DNA of 64,000 nucleotides from Streptomyces scopuliridis RB72 (GTDB lineage: Bacteria; Actinomycetota; Actinomycetes; Streptomycetales; Streptomycetaceae), in NCBI RefSeq assembly GCF_000718095.1, contig NZ_JOEI01000031.1, positions 62,001 to 126,000 of the forward strand, in the 5' to 3' direction. The position numbers and the translations under genes were made by a program. The notes beneath the pieces were generated by a model, which was not told the DNA's origin, ran no database searches, and saw only the letters and a list, made by a program, of their open reading frames with translations. Positions 24,554 through 32,932 of the stretch are shown piece after piece; the stretch's first letter is position 1, and every line of letters starts with the position of its first letter.

Positions 24554-25723
24554 TCAGCCCAGCTCCGCACTCCGGCGATGCCGGAACACCGGCGCCAGGA
24601 CCAGCTGCGCGGCACCCTCCGCGACCGGGTGCGCGCCTCCCTCGGCCGCCGCTACGGGGATGCCCGCCCCCCGGGCGCGTTCGGCGACGGCGGCGGCCAC
24701 TCCCCGTACGAAAGGCTCCTCGTGCGCGGCGATCGTCCGGCCGCCGAGCAGTACGCGGTCGATGTCGAGCAGCCCCACCAGGTTCGCCGCCCCGGCGCCG
24801 AGCACCCGCGCGGCCTCCGCCATATCGCCGCGCGCGACCGCCGCCAGACAGAGCGCCTCGATACAGCCGCGGTTTCCGCACTCGCACAGGGGCCCGTCGA
24901 GCTGGATGACCTGGTGGCCGAACTCGCCCGCGCCGGTGCGCGCCCCGCGGTGGAGCGTGCCGCCGAGGACGAGCCCGGCCCCCAGGCCCGTACCGAGATG
25001 GAGATATACGAACGAGTCGCCGGGCCCGCGCAGCGCCAGTCCGAGGGCGGCGGCGTTGGTGTCCTTGTCGAGGACGACGGGGAGCTGGAGGCGGGCGGCG
25101 AGGGCGTCGCGCAGCGGGAAACCGTCCCACTGCGGAAAGCCGGTGACGCGCCGGGGTACGCCGGTGGCGTGGTCGAGCGGCCCGGGCATCGCGACCCCGA
25201 CACCGAGCGGCCCTCCGACGCCAAACCCCTCCTGTACGGACTCCACGCGCCCGCCCTCAACGTGCCTGGCCTCCGCCCGCGCCGCCTCCGCCCGTACCGC
25301 GTCCACCTGTACCGCCGCCGCCTCGATCACCCGCTCCGCCCCCGCCCCGAGGTCGAGCGGCACCCTCCGTACGGCCACCGGCGTACCGGCCAGGTCGACC
25401 AGGACCGCCGTCAGTTCGTCGCGGTCCAGATGCAGGCCCACGGCGTGCGCGGCCGAGGGAACGAGCCGCAGTACGGTCCGGGGCTTGCCGCCCGTGGAGG
25501 CGCGGCGCCCGGCCTCCGCCGCCATGCCCTCCGTACGCAGTCTGGCCGTGATCTTGCTGACCGCCTGCGGGGTGAGGCCGGTGCGTTCGGCGAGTTCCAG
25601 CCGGCTGATCCCGCCCTCGCCCGCCGTACGCAGCAGGTCGAGCACCAGCGCCGCGTTGTGCCCGCGCAGCACCGGGAGATTGGCTCCCGCGTTCCCTCTG
25701 TTCACATCCGTCACGTCTGCCAT
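24554..25723 (-). CDS. ROK family transcriptional regulator
   Basis: A 389-residue protein. The N-terminal winged helix (about 25-75: SRLELAERTGLTPQAVSKIT) marks it as a regulator rather than a kinase. The ROK sugar-kinase-like domain follows, with VVLDKDTNAAALG, LGTGLGAGLV and the zinc-binding GHQV...CECGNRGCIEA. ROK repressors usually respond to sugars or phosphosugars. ATG 25723 has AGGAG six bases upstream. It is divergent from an oxidoreductase gene only 47 bases away and probably controls it. Confidence 0.88.
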   Translation of the reverse strand: MADVTDVNRGNAGANLPVLRGHNAALVLDLLRTAGEGGISRLELAERTGLTPQAVSKITARLRTEGMAAEAGRRASTGGKPRTVLRLVPSAAHAVGLHLDRDELTAVLVDLAGTPVAVRRVPLDLGAGAERVIEAAAVQVDAVRAEAARAEARHVEGGRVESVQEGFGVGGPLGVGVAMPGPLDHATGVPRRVTGFPQWDGFPLRDALAARLQLPVVLDKDTNAAALGLALRGPGDSFVYLHLGTGLGAGLVLGGTLHRGARTGAGEFGHQVIQLDGPLCECGNRGCIEALCLAAVARGDMAEAARVLGAGAANLVGLLDIDRVLLGGRTIAAHEEPFVRGVAAAVAERARGAGIPVAAAEGGAHPVAEGAAQLVLAPVFRHRRSAELG

Positions 25724-25735
25724 TGTCTCTCCTGC

Positions 25736-25765
25736 TTGCACTTTGGAAACACCGTTGCTTAAGTG
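25736..25765. promoter_or_regulatory. Divergent promoter/operator region, ROK-oxidoreductase
   Basis: The 47-base gap between divergent start codons contains CACTT (25739-25743) and AAGTG (25760-25764) as an inverted pair around an A/T-rich centre, TTTGGAAACACCGTTGCTTA. This is a plausible ROK operator overlapping both promoters. Confidence 0.4.
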
Positions 25766-25770
25766 GACGC

Positions 25771-26862
25771 ATGACTGGTACCGGCACCCCTCTGCGCGTC
25801 GGACTCGTGGGCTACGGCCTCGCGGGCTCCGTCTTTCACGCCCCGCTGATCGCCGCCACCGACGGGCTCGCCCTCGATACGGTCGTCACCTCCAGCCCGG
25901 AGCGCAGGAAGCAGGCGCGCGCCGAATTCCCCGGCGTACGGTTCGCGGCCTCGCCGGACGAACTGTGGCAGCGGGCGGACAGCCTCGACCTCATCGTCAT
26001 CGCCTCCCCCAACAAGACCCATGTCCCGATCGCGACGGCCGCGCTCAAGGCCGGTCTGCCGGTCGTCGTGGACAAGCCGGTCGCGGGCAGCGCGGCCGAG
26101 GCGCGTGAGCTGGCCGCGCTCGCCGAGGAGCGCGGGCTGCTGCTCTCCGTCTTCCAGAACCGCCGCTGGGACAACGACTTCCTCACGCTCGCCCGGCTCA
26201 TCGCGGCCGGTGAGCTGGGCGACGTACAGCGCTTCGAGTCCCGCTTCGAGCGGTGGCGCCCGCAGCTCAAGGGTGGCTGGCGCGAGTCGGGCGCGGCGGA
26301 GGAGATCGGAGGTCTGCTGTACGACCTCGGGAGCCATGTCGTCGACCAGGCGCTGGTGCTGTTCGGCCCGGCGGTACGGGTGTACGCGGAGGCGGACGTA
26401 CGCCGCCCCGGCGCCGAGGCCGACGACGACACCTTCATCGCGCTCACGCACGCGAACGGCGTGCGCTCCCATCTCTACGCCAGCGCCACCACCGCCCAAC
26501 TGGGCCCGCGCTTCCGCGTACTGGGCTCGGCGGCCGGCTATGTGAAGCACGGACTCGACCCCCAGGAGGCGGATCTGCGCGAGGGCAGGCGGCCGGGCAG
26601 GGGTCCCGGCTGGGGCGTGGAGCCCGAGTCGCTGTGGGGCCGGATCGGGGCCGGGGAGTCGCCGCTGACGGGCGGCGGCCACCCCGTGGAGACCGAGCCG
26701 GGCGACTATCCGGCGTACTACGCGGGGATCGCCACCGCACTGCGCGAGGGCACCGCGCCGCCGGTGACGGCACACGAGGCGGCGGCGGCGCTCGACGTAC
26801 TGGAAGCGGCGCGGCGCTCGGCCCGCGAAGGCACCGCGGTCACGCTGGAGGTCCGGTCATGA
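25771..26862 (+). CDS. Gfo/Idh/MocA family oxidoreductase
   Basis: A 363-residue NAD(P)-dependent dehydrogenase. Its Rossmann motif is GLVGYGLAGSVFHAP, followed by IASPNKTH, the catalytic-lysine motif DKPVAG (a variant of EKP) and GSHVVDQALVLFG, the GxHxxD element of the C-terminal domain. Family members oxidise sugars, inositols or related polyols. ATG 25771 is the first start after the divergent ROK promoter. Its stop overlaps the next gene by four bases. Confidence 0.88.
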   Translation: MTGTGTPLRVGLVGYGLAGSVFHAPLIAATDGLALDTVVTSSPERRKQARAEFPGVRFAASPDELWQRADSLDLIVIASPNKTHVPIATAALKAGLPVVVDKPVAGSAAEARELAALAEERGLLLSVFQNRRWDNDFLTLARLIAAGELGDVQRFESRFERWRPQLKGGWRESGAAEEIGGLLYDLGSHVVDQALVLFGPAVRVYAEADVRRPGAEADDDTFIALTHANGVRSHLYASATTAQLGPRFRVLGSAAGYVKHGLDPQEADLREGRRPGRGPGWGVEPESLWGRIGAGESPLTGGGHPVETEPGDYPAYYAGIATALREGTAPPVTAHEAAAALDVLEAARRSAREGTAVTLEVRS

Positions 26863-27353
26863 CCACCGCCGCTTCCGCCACCCCCACCCCCACCCCCACC
26901 GCCACGGTGGCCGAACTCGAAGCGCAGGAAGCCCGGCTGATCCTGTCTCACTTCACGTACGACGACGCGTGGGCGCTGGGCACTCTGCTGGTCGAGCTGG
27001 CGCGCGAACAGAGCGCGCCGGTGGCGATCGACATCCGCCGGGGCGCGCAGCAGCTGTTCCACTGCGCCCTGCCGGGCTCGACGGCGGACAACGACGCGTG
27101 GATCGACCGCAAGCGCCGGGTCGTGGAGCGGTACGGCGCCAGCTCGTTCCTCGTGGGCGCGCGCTTCCGCGCCAAGGGCACCAGCTTCGAGGAGTCCTCC
27201 CGCCTCGCCCCGGACCTGTACGCGGCGCACGGCGGCTCGTTCCCGATCGCGGTGGAGGGCGCGGGCGTCATCGGTACGGTGACGGTCTCGGGGCTGCCGC
27301 AGGCGGAGGACCACGCCATGGTGGTGCGGGCGCTGGAGCGACTGCGCGGCTGA
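26859..27353 (+). CDS. HbpS-like / UPF0303 heme-degrading-domain protein
   Basis: A 164-residue soluble protein. After a Thr-Pro repeat tail (TPTPTPTATV), the domain from about residue 25 matches the GlcG/HbpS (PF03928) fold as in UPF0303 proteins: PVAIDIRRGAQQLFHCALPG, NDAWIDRKRRVV and a C-terminal IGTVTVSGLPQAEDH. HbpS binds heme; UPF0303 proteins have no settled function. It is translationally coupled to the oxidoreductase by an ATGA overlap, a pairing common in actinobacteria. Confidence 0.8.
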   Translation: MTTAASATPTPTPTATVAELEAQEARLILSHFTYDDAWALGTLLVELAREQSAPVAIDIRRGAQQLFHCALPGSTADNDAWIDRKRRVVERYGASSFLVGARFRAKGTSFEESSRLAPDLYAAHGGSFPIAVEGAGVIGTVTVSGLPQAEDHAMVVRALERLRG

Positions 27354-27364
27354 GGAGTTGGGGT

Positions 27365-27395
27365 GGGTACGGAACGGGCGGACCGTTCCGTACCC
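27365..27395 (+). terminator. Hairpin terminator
   Basis: GGGTACGGAACGG (27365-27377) and its perfect complement (27383-27395) flank a five-base loop, 11 bases after the UPF0303 stop. Confidence 0.85.
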
Positions 27396-27430
27396 CGGCT
27401 GCCTCGCGACCCCGGCTGCCTCGCCGCGCG

Positions 27431-28321
27431 TCACGCGTCCTTGAACTCCTGGCGCTGCCGCCCCAGTCCCTCGATCTCCAGCTCCACCACATCACCCGCG
27501 CGCAGATACGGCTTGGGCTCCGGCTTGCCCAGCGCCACCCCGGCCGGCGTCCCGGTGTTGATGACATCGCCCGGGTACAGCGTCATGAACTGGCTGACGT
27601 ACCGCACGACTTCACCCACCCCGAAGATCTGCTCGGCGGTCGTCCCGTCCTGCTTCAGCTCACCGTTGACGCGGAGCCTGAGCGCCAGGGCCTGCGGGTC
27701 GGGCACCTCGTCCGCGGTCACCAGCCAGGGGCCCAGCGGGTTGAACGTCTCGCAGTTCTTGCCCTTGTCCCAGGTGCCGCCGCGCTCGATCTGGAACTCG
27801 CGCTCGGAGACATCGTGCGAGACGGCGTACCCGGCGACATGCGCCAGCCCGTCCGCCGCGGAGTCCAGATAGCGGGCGGTACGACCGATGACGACGGCGA
27901 GTTCGACCTCCCAGTCGGTCTTGACGCTCCCCCGGGGCACGAGGACGGTGTCGTCCGGGCCGACCACGGTGTCCGGCGCCTTGAAGAAGATGATCGGCTC
28001 GGCCGGAATCTCGGCTCCGGTCTCCGCCGCGTGATCGTGGTAGTTCAGCCCGATGCACACGATTTTGCCGATCCGCGCGAGCGGCGGACCGATGCGCAGA
28101 CCGGATCCGTCGAGTTCGGGCGGTTCGCCCGACGACCCGTCGAGTACGGGCAGTTCGCCGGACGCGGCCGCCGCCCGGATCCGGTCGAGCGCGGCGTCAT
28201 CGGCGAGCAGCGCGCCGTCGATGTCCGTGACCAGCCCGGACAGGTCCCTGAGGGTCGTCCCGTCCTGGTCAAGCAGCGCGGGACGCTCGGCCCCGGCCGT
28301 ACCGACACGCAGCAGCTTCAT
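27431..28321 (-). CDS. Fumarylacetoacetate hydrolase family protein
   Basis: A 296-residue soluble enzyme. The FAH fold begins near residue 75 with IVCIGLNYHDHAAE, followed by FFKAPDTVVGPDD and the metal-binding acidic residues in DWEVELAVVIG, then VINTGTPAGVALG near the end. Family members hydrolyse or isomerise beta-diketo acids such as 2-hydroxymuconate-pathway products. ATG 28321 has GAGGAG nine bases upstream; a longer frame is open but lacks a site. Exact substrate unknown. Confidence 0.88.
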   Translation of the reverse strand: MKLLRVGTAGAERPALLDQDGTTLRDLSGLVTDIDGALLADDAALDRIRAAAASGELPVLDGSSGEPPELDGSGLRIGPPLARIGKIVCIGLNYHDHAAETGAEIPAEPIIFFKAPDTVVGPDDTVLVPRGSVKTDWEVELAVVIGRTARYLDSAADGLAHVAGYAVSHDVSEREFQIERGGTWDKGKNCETFNPLGPWLVTADEVPDPQALALRLRVNGELKQDGTTAEQIFGVGEVVRYVSQFMTLYPGDVINTGTPAGVALGKPEPKPYLRAGDVVELEIEGLGRQRQEFKDA

Positions 28322-28460
28322 GTCTGTCTCCTCTGCTCGAACATGACCCGGCCGATGGGTGCGGTCATCGGAGGGGATCGGCTGATCCTCCAAGACATCC
28401 GATCACTCTGCAAGACCCTGTTCACACCCTGGACCGCCCTGTCAGGGGGTGGCGGTGGCT

Positions 28461-29213
28461 TCAGGTGGCGGCGGCCAGCGCGCCCGACGGATACATGTCC
28501 CGGTAGAGGAAGTAGCGTTCGGCCGCCGTCCACGTCGTACTCGTCACCACGTACAGCGCGGCGGCCAGCGGCACCACGGCGACGGTGAAGAGCGTCGCGA
28601 AGGACAGCAGCGGCATCATCTTCGTCATCGCGCCCATGCCCGGCATCGGCTGCCCGTCGGGCCCCGCCGGCATCGCGGGAGTGTGCGCCATCTGGATCTT
28701 CGTCCGGCGGAAGTTGAAGGTGGCGACCCCGGCGACGATCGCGAAGAGGCCCAGATACACGAGCCCCGCGCCACCCAGCACCCCGCCGTGCGCGAGCGCG
28801 TCCGTCCAGCGGTCACCGAGCGGCGCGGCGAAGAGGGAGTGGCCGAGCAGTTCGTTCCGCTCGCCGCCGATCGTCCGGTTGGAGAAGAGGTGGTACATCA
28901 GGAAGAACGCGGGCATCTGGAGCAGGCTCGGCAGACAGCCCGAGAGCGGCGAGACCTTCTCCTTGGCGTGCAGTTCCATGAGCGCCTTCTGCATGCGCTC
29001 GGGGTTCTTGCCGTGCTTCTTGCGCAGTTCGGCGATCTGCGGGGCGAGTTTGGTACGTGCCTTCTGGCCGCGGGCCGCCGCGCGGGAGAGGGGGTGGATC
29101 GCCAGCCGTACGCAGGCGGTGAAGAGGATGATCGCCGCGGCGGCGGCGCCCGCGCTGAAGAGCGGCTGGAGAAGATTGGCGAGTTGTCCGACCAGATTGG
29201 CGAAAACGGACAT
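28461..29213 (-). CDS. YidC/Oxa1-type membrane insertase, short paralogue
   Basis: A 250-residue membrane protein with the core YidC helices: TM1 ending in FTACVRLAIHPLSRAAARGQ (conserved positive residue in the groove), the coiled cytosolic hairpin (LRKKHGKNPERMQKALMELH), and four further helices. The large extracellular domain and lipobox of many YidCs are absent. ATG 29213 has GGAGG eight bases upstream. Streptomycetes usually have a housekeeping YidC near the origin; this one, far from rpmH/rnpA and beside a DUF6412 gene, is a second copy of unknown client range. Confidence 0.85.
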   Translation of the reverse strand: MSVFANLVGQLANLLQPLFSAGAAAAAIILFTACVRLAIHPLSRAAARGQKARTKLAPQIAELRKKHGKNPERMQKALMELHAKEKVSPLSGCLPSLLQMPAFFLMYHLFSNRTIGGERNELLGHSLFAAPLGDRWTDALAHGGVLGGAGLVYLGLFAIVAGVATFNFRRTKIQMAHTPAMPAGPDGQPMPGMGAMTKMMPLLSFATLFTVAVVPLAAALYVVTSTTWTAAERYFLYRDMYPSGALAAAT

Positions 29214-29318
29214 GGTGAGCCCTCCGTGGGTCACGTCGTGCCGGATGAGATCAGCTCGGCGTGACGACCCGCGCGGGGGTGTGGAGAGGGTGCGTACGTA
29301 CAAGAGGGTGGGTACGTA

Positions 29319-29337
29319 CAGGGGGCGCTTGCCCCTG
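29319..29337 (-). terminator. Short hairpin after DUF6412 gene
   Basis: CAGGGG and CCCCTG flank a seven-base centre between the DUF6412 stop and the yidC start. GTACGTAC also occurs twice just upstream (about 29293 and 29312). Confidence 0.35.
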
Positions 29338-29377
29338 CGTATCCCCGCTCTGCGTACGCCTGCCCCGCGTACCCCTG

Positions 29378-29692
29378 CTACGCGGCCGTCGGAAGAAGAC
29401 GGCCGGGTGCTCGGGGCCGGGTGCGGCCCGAGGCGTCGGGGTCCCGTTGGGGCAGGAAGGCGGTGCGTTGCTCGCGGTCGCGGATGGCCGTACGTACCCG
29501 GTGCCGCGGGTGAGCGGGTACGGAGCGCGCGCTGATCAGGGCGCAGACGACGAGGGCGGAGCCCGCGGCGGCCGTGGCGGTGGCGGCGAGCGCGACGGCG
29601 GCGGAGAGGCTGCCGGCGTCGAGGAGCAGGACTTCGGCGACGAGGAAGAGCAGCAGCCCGGCGGGGCGCGGCAGCCGCAGCGCGCGGACCAT
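29378..29692 (-). CDS. DUF6412 family small membrane protein
   Basis: A 104-residue protein with two hydrophobic helices (about 8-28 and 30-55) and a basic, disordered tail (RHRVRTAIRDREQRTAF...). It matches the DUF6412 group found beside the second yidC of actinomycetes. It may be a substrate or partner of that insertase, but nothing in the sequence shows this. Confidence 0.65.
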   Translation of the reverse strand: MVRALRLPRPAGLLLFLVAEVLLLDAGSLSAAVALAATATAAAGSALVVCALISARSVPAHPRHRVRTAIRDREQRTAFLPQRDPDASGRTRPRAPGRLLPTAA

Positions 29693-29716
29693 GGCCTGCC
29701 CCTCTCGTTCCGGGTG

Positions 29717-29755
29717 TCGGAGTGCCTTATCGGAGTGCTTTATCGGAGTGCTTCT
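29717..29755. repeat. Three 13-bp tandem repeats
   Basis: TCGGAGTGCCTTA, TCGGAGTGCTTTA and TCGGAGTGCTTCT lie head-to-tail about 25 bases upstream of the DUF6412 start, so they overlap its probable promoter. Confidence 0.8.
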
Positions 29756-29767
29756 ACGACAAACGCC

Positions 29768-29808
29768 GCTTCAGCCGTTATACACGATCGGTCTCCAGTG
29801 GCTGAAGC
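29768..29808. repeat. Nine-base inverted repeat
   Basis: GCTTCAGCC at 29768-29776 and its exact complement at 29800-29808 enclose a 23-base A/T-containing spacer with TATACA. The spacing suits a protein-binding site or a weak hairpin. Confidence 0.5.
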
Positions 29809-30009
29809 AGCCGACGGGACCGGAGCAGGGCCCGGCGTACCGGATGCCCCGGGTCCGGATCGAGGTACGGAGACGCCGCGGGCCGGGCATTCGCCGTACG
29901 CGCCCAGTTACGTACCGCGGGCGTCATGTGTGAGCACGCCTAGCGGCTTCGCCCTGTCCCCGCCCCTTCCCCGTCCACCCGCGCGGTGTGGAGTCCGTCC
30001 CGGCGGGGC

Positions 30010-31584
30010 TCACGGTGCTGGGCGCGGCGGCGGTGCCGGCGCTACGGGAGCGCCGCCCGAAGGCGAAGGCAAGGCATCGACCCCAACGACGGAATCGACG
30101 GAATCGAGCGAATCGTGCGCGAGCACATCCGCGTCCGGCCGAGGGTCGACGTCGGCCGTCCCCACGTACGTCACCACCAGCGCGACGACAAGATTCGCGG
30201 CGAGCGCGACGATCCCCGCGTTCACCCCCCACACCGGATCGTGGCCGGTGAAGACCAGCGCGCACACCGTCCCCACCCCCACCGCGAGCCCGCTCAGCCC
30301 GCCCGCCAGCGTCAGCCGCCGCCACACCAGCCCCAGCAGCACCATGGGAAGCAGCTGCGCCATCCCCTCGTACGAGATGAGGGAGAGCCGTACGAGCGTG
30401 TTGGGCGCGGCGTACGTCAGCACCAGCGCGCCCGCGCCCGCCGCCACGACGACCACCTGCGCGGCGCCCTTCTGCCTGGCCCGCCAGCGCGGCACGAGCG
30501 AGAGCACGCTGCGCCCCCACATCGTCCCGATCACCAGCATGAACACGGCCATCGGCACGATGGAGGAGAGGGCCGCGGCGACCCCGATGATCCCGACCGC
30601 CCAGGCGGGCAGCGAGTCGACGACAAGCCGGAAGAGCGCGAGGTTGGAGCCGGCGCCGGTGAGCCCGGGGACGACGAAGAGCGCGGCCATGCCGAGCAGC
30701 ATCGGGATGAAGAGCAGCACGTTGTAGGCGGGCAGCCAGATCGCGTTGCGGCGCAGCGCGTCGGCGCTGCGGGCGCCCAGATAGCCGGCGACGGTGGTGG
30801 GGAAGATGACGACGGTCAGCGCGTTGAGCAGCGAGGTGGTGATGAACCAGGCCGTACCCAGCCCGCTGCCGCCCGCTCCGCCGCCACCGTGTCCCGGCAG
30901 GGTCAGCCACTCCCCCTTCTGCGCGACCAGCCGGTCGAGGAGCGGCCCGTACCCGTCGAAGTAGTGCAGCGGCACATAGACGGCGAGGAACCCCAGGGTG
31001 CCGATCACCAGTACGTCCTTGAGCACCGAGACCCAGGCGCTCCCCCGCAGCCCGCTCACCACCACAAATCCCGTGGTCACCGCGAAGGCGATGAAATACC
31101 CCCAGTCAAGGCTTATCGCCCCGTACGAGATGGTCGAGACGACCACACCCATGCCGGTGATCTGGAGCTGGATGTACGGCAGGAGGAAGACGGTCGCGAG
31201 CACCGCCGTCAGAGCGCCCAGCCAGGGGCGTCCGAAGCGGTGGGCGAGTATGTCCGTGATCCCCACAAGATCATGGCGGCGCGCATAGCCCCACAACATG
31301 GGCCCGACGACATAGCCGACGGCGTAGCCGCAGGACATATAGGCGACCACATAGAGGACGGGTGCCCCGTAGTTGTAGCCCCAGCCCGCGGCGCCCAGAT
31401 AGCTGAAACTCGTATAGCTCTCGCCGGCCATCAGCACCCAGATGAAGACGGCGCCGAGACTGCGTCCCCCGACGGACCACTCGGCGATCCCGCCGCCCGT
31501 ACGCCGCCGGACGGCGAGCAGCCCGAGGCCGACCGTCCCGACCATGAAGACGGCGAAGATCGTGGTGGCGACAGCGGCGTTCAC
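30010..31584 (-). CDS. Sodium:solute symporter (SSS family)
   Basis: A 524-residue membrane protein with about 13 hydrophobic segments. SSS-family features include the N-terminal WSVGGRSLG, GESYTSFSYLGAAGWGYNYG and the internal PMAVFMLVIG region. It resembles monocarboxylate transporters of the MctP type, which occur with a DUF3311 partner. GTG 31584 overlaps the DUF3311 stop by three bases (GTGA), which decides the start. The C-terminus is an acidic/Pro-rich tail. The likely substrates are short carboxylates; this is inferred. Confidence 0.85.
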   Translation of the reverse strand: MNAAVATTIFAVFMVGTVGLGLLAVRRRTGGGIAEWSVGGRSLGAVFIWVLMAGESYTSFSYLGAAGWGYNYGAPVLYVVAYMSCGYAVGYVVGPMLWGYARRHDLVGITDILAHRFGRPWLGALTAVLATVFLLPYIQLQITGMGVVVSTISYGAISLDWGYFIAFAVTTGFVVVSGLRGSAWVSVLKDVLVIGTLGFLAVYVPLHYFDGYGPLLDRLVAQKGEWLTLPGHGGGGAGGSGLGTAWFITTSLLNALTVVIFPTTVAGYLGARSADALRRNAIWLPAYNVLLFIPMLLGMAALFVVPGLTGAGSNLALFRLVVDSLPAWAVGIIGVAAALSSIVPMAVFMLVIGTMWGRSVLSLVPRWRARQKGAAQVVVVAAGAGALVLTYAAPNTLVRLSLISYEGMAQLLPMVLLGLVWRRLTLAGGLSGLAVGVGTVCALVFTGHDPVWGVNAGIVALAANLVVALVVTYVGTADVDPRPDADVLAHDSLDSVDSVVGVDALPSPSGGAPVAPAPPPRPAP

Positions 31585-31793
31585 TCCGCTCCCTCCCGGC
31601 GCCGCAGCCGCTGATCCCCGCGCCAGGCCAGCGCGACGGCGACGGGCGTCAGCACCGTCGCGCCGAGCAGCCACAGGGACAGGAACGGCAGCCCGAGGAT
31701 CACGGGCTCCACCCGGTTCACCCAGGGCAGCGCCACCAGGAACAGCACGAAGGGAACCAGCAGCCAGAGCAGATGAGGACGGTGTCGGAGCAC
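31581..31793 (-). CDS. DUF3311 small membrane protein
   Basis: A 70-residue protein with two transmembrane helices (LLWLLVPFVLFLVALPWV and LGLPFLSLWLLGATVLTPVAVAL) and a basic C-terminus. DUF3311 proteins are encoded directly before SSS symporters and are thought to be accessory subunits. The start appears to be GTG 31793. It overlaps the symporter start. Confidence 0.85.
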   Translation of the reverse strand: MLRHRPHLLWLLVPFVLFLVALPWVNRVEPVILGLPFLSLWLLGATVLTPVAVALAWRGDQRLRRREGAE

Positions 31794-31866
31794 GTCAGGA
31801 CCTTAGACGAGGCACGACCGACCGCCCCCCTCCGCTCCCGCCCCGCACGGCAGTACGGTGTCCGTC

Positions 31867-32865
31867 ATGCGCCCCGACATGCCTGCCGACCACACCACGG
31901 AAGCCGAGCGCCTGCTGCGCACCGCTGCCCAGTACCCCGAGGATCACGAGCCCCTGCTCCTCCGTGCCGCGGCCCATCTGGAACTGGCCGGCGACCGCGA
32001 CCGCGCGACCGGCCTCTACGACACCCTCCTCGCGGCCTCCCCCGACCACCCCCACCTCGTGAAGGCGCTCCAGGCCGCCAACCTCTGGGAGTACGGCCAC
32101 GAGGCGGAGGCCCACGCGATCATCGACGGCCTGCGCGCCGCGGCCCCGCTGGACCCGGGCCCCTGGGAGATCGTCGCCGAGACCCTGGAGTCCCACGACG
32201 AGCTCGAAGCGGCTCACGACACCTTCACGACCGCGCTCAACACACTCCTCACCCCCGGCGAAGAGGTCCCCTACCCGGTCCACAACCTGCTGATCGGCCG
32301 CCACCGCGTCCGCCGCCTGCTGGCCCTGGACCACGACGACTGGGACGGTCTCGCGGACCGCGTCAACCCCGCCTCGGTCACCCTCGACGAACTCCACGAC
32401 CCCAAACGCCTCTGGTCCCTGGGCTCCGACAACCCCGCCGAACTCCAGGCCGAGATCACCCGCCTCCGCGCCGAGCTCGGCTCGTACCGTACGGCCCTGT
32501 CCCGCCCGTTCCCGGTGGCGATGCTCCACTGGCCGGCCCCGGAACTGACCGAACTCCTCGCCGCGTACCCGACCCTGGCCACCGAGTACCCCTCCCACGA
32601 GGCCCACCTGTCCCACCTCGAATCCTCCCTCCGCGACCTCGCCGCCACCGGCACCCCCAACCTGGGCATCGTTACGGCCACGGTCCCGTCGTACGAGGCG
32701 TTCGCGGCCTCGGAGCAGTCCTCCCCCTCCAACACGGACCTGCTCCCCCAATACGCCACCACCCTCGCAGCCCGAGGCCGAGCCACCCCCTGGCCCCCAG
32801 CCCGCAACGCCCCCTGCTGGTGCGGCTCGACAAAGGCGTACAGGGACTGCCACGGCGCGAATTAG
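31867..32865 (+). CDS. SEC-C motif protein with TPR-like helices
   Basis: A 332-residue cytosolic protein. The N-terminal half is alpha-helical and TPR-like (EAERLLRTAAQYPEDHEPLLLRAAAHLELAG..., about 1-130). The last 20 residues form a SEC-C zinc motif, APCWCGSTKAYRDCHG, with CxC...C-H ligands as at the end of SecA. The function is unknown; SEC-C motifs bind zinc and often protein or nucleic acid. GTG 31858 is an alternative start; neither has a strong ribosome site. It is the last gene before the A/T-richer islet. Confidence 0.8.
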   Translation: MRPDMPADHTTEAERLLRTAAQYPEDHEPLLLRAAAHLELAGDRDRATGLYDTLLAASPDHPHLVKALQAANLWEYGHEAEAHAIIDGLRAAAPLDPGPWEIVAETLESHDELEAAHDTFTTALNTLLTPGEEVPYPVHNLLIGRHRVRRLLALDHDDWDGLADRVNPASVTLDELHDPKRLWSLGSDNPAELQAEITRLRAELGSYRTALSRPFPVAMLHWPAPELTELLAAYPTLATEYPSHEAHLSHLESSLRDLAATGTPNLGIVTATVPSYEAFAASEQSSPSNTDLLPQYATTLAARGRATPWPPARNAPCWCGSTKAYRDCHGAN

Positions 32866-32932
32866 CGCGGGATGTCAGTGGTTGCTGCAAAAATCAACGT
32901 CGAACGTGCGACTTCGATGAGGGGATCCCTGG

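Larger units (their letters stand above)
29693..30009. other. Non-coding region with short repeats
   Basis: This 317-base gap holds no convincing gene. It contains three 13-bp direct repeats (TCGGAGTGCYTTA-like, 29717-29755) and an inverted repeat GCTTCAGCC/GGCTGAAGC (29768-29776 with 29800-29808). The DUF6412 promoter must lie here, and the repeats could be its operators. Confidence 0.6.
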
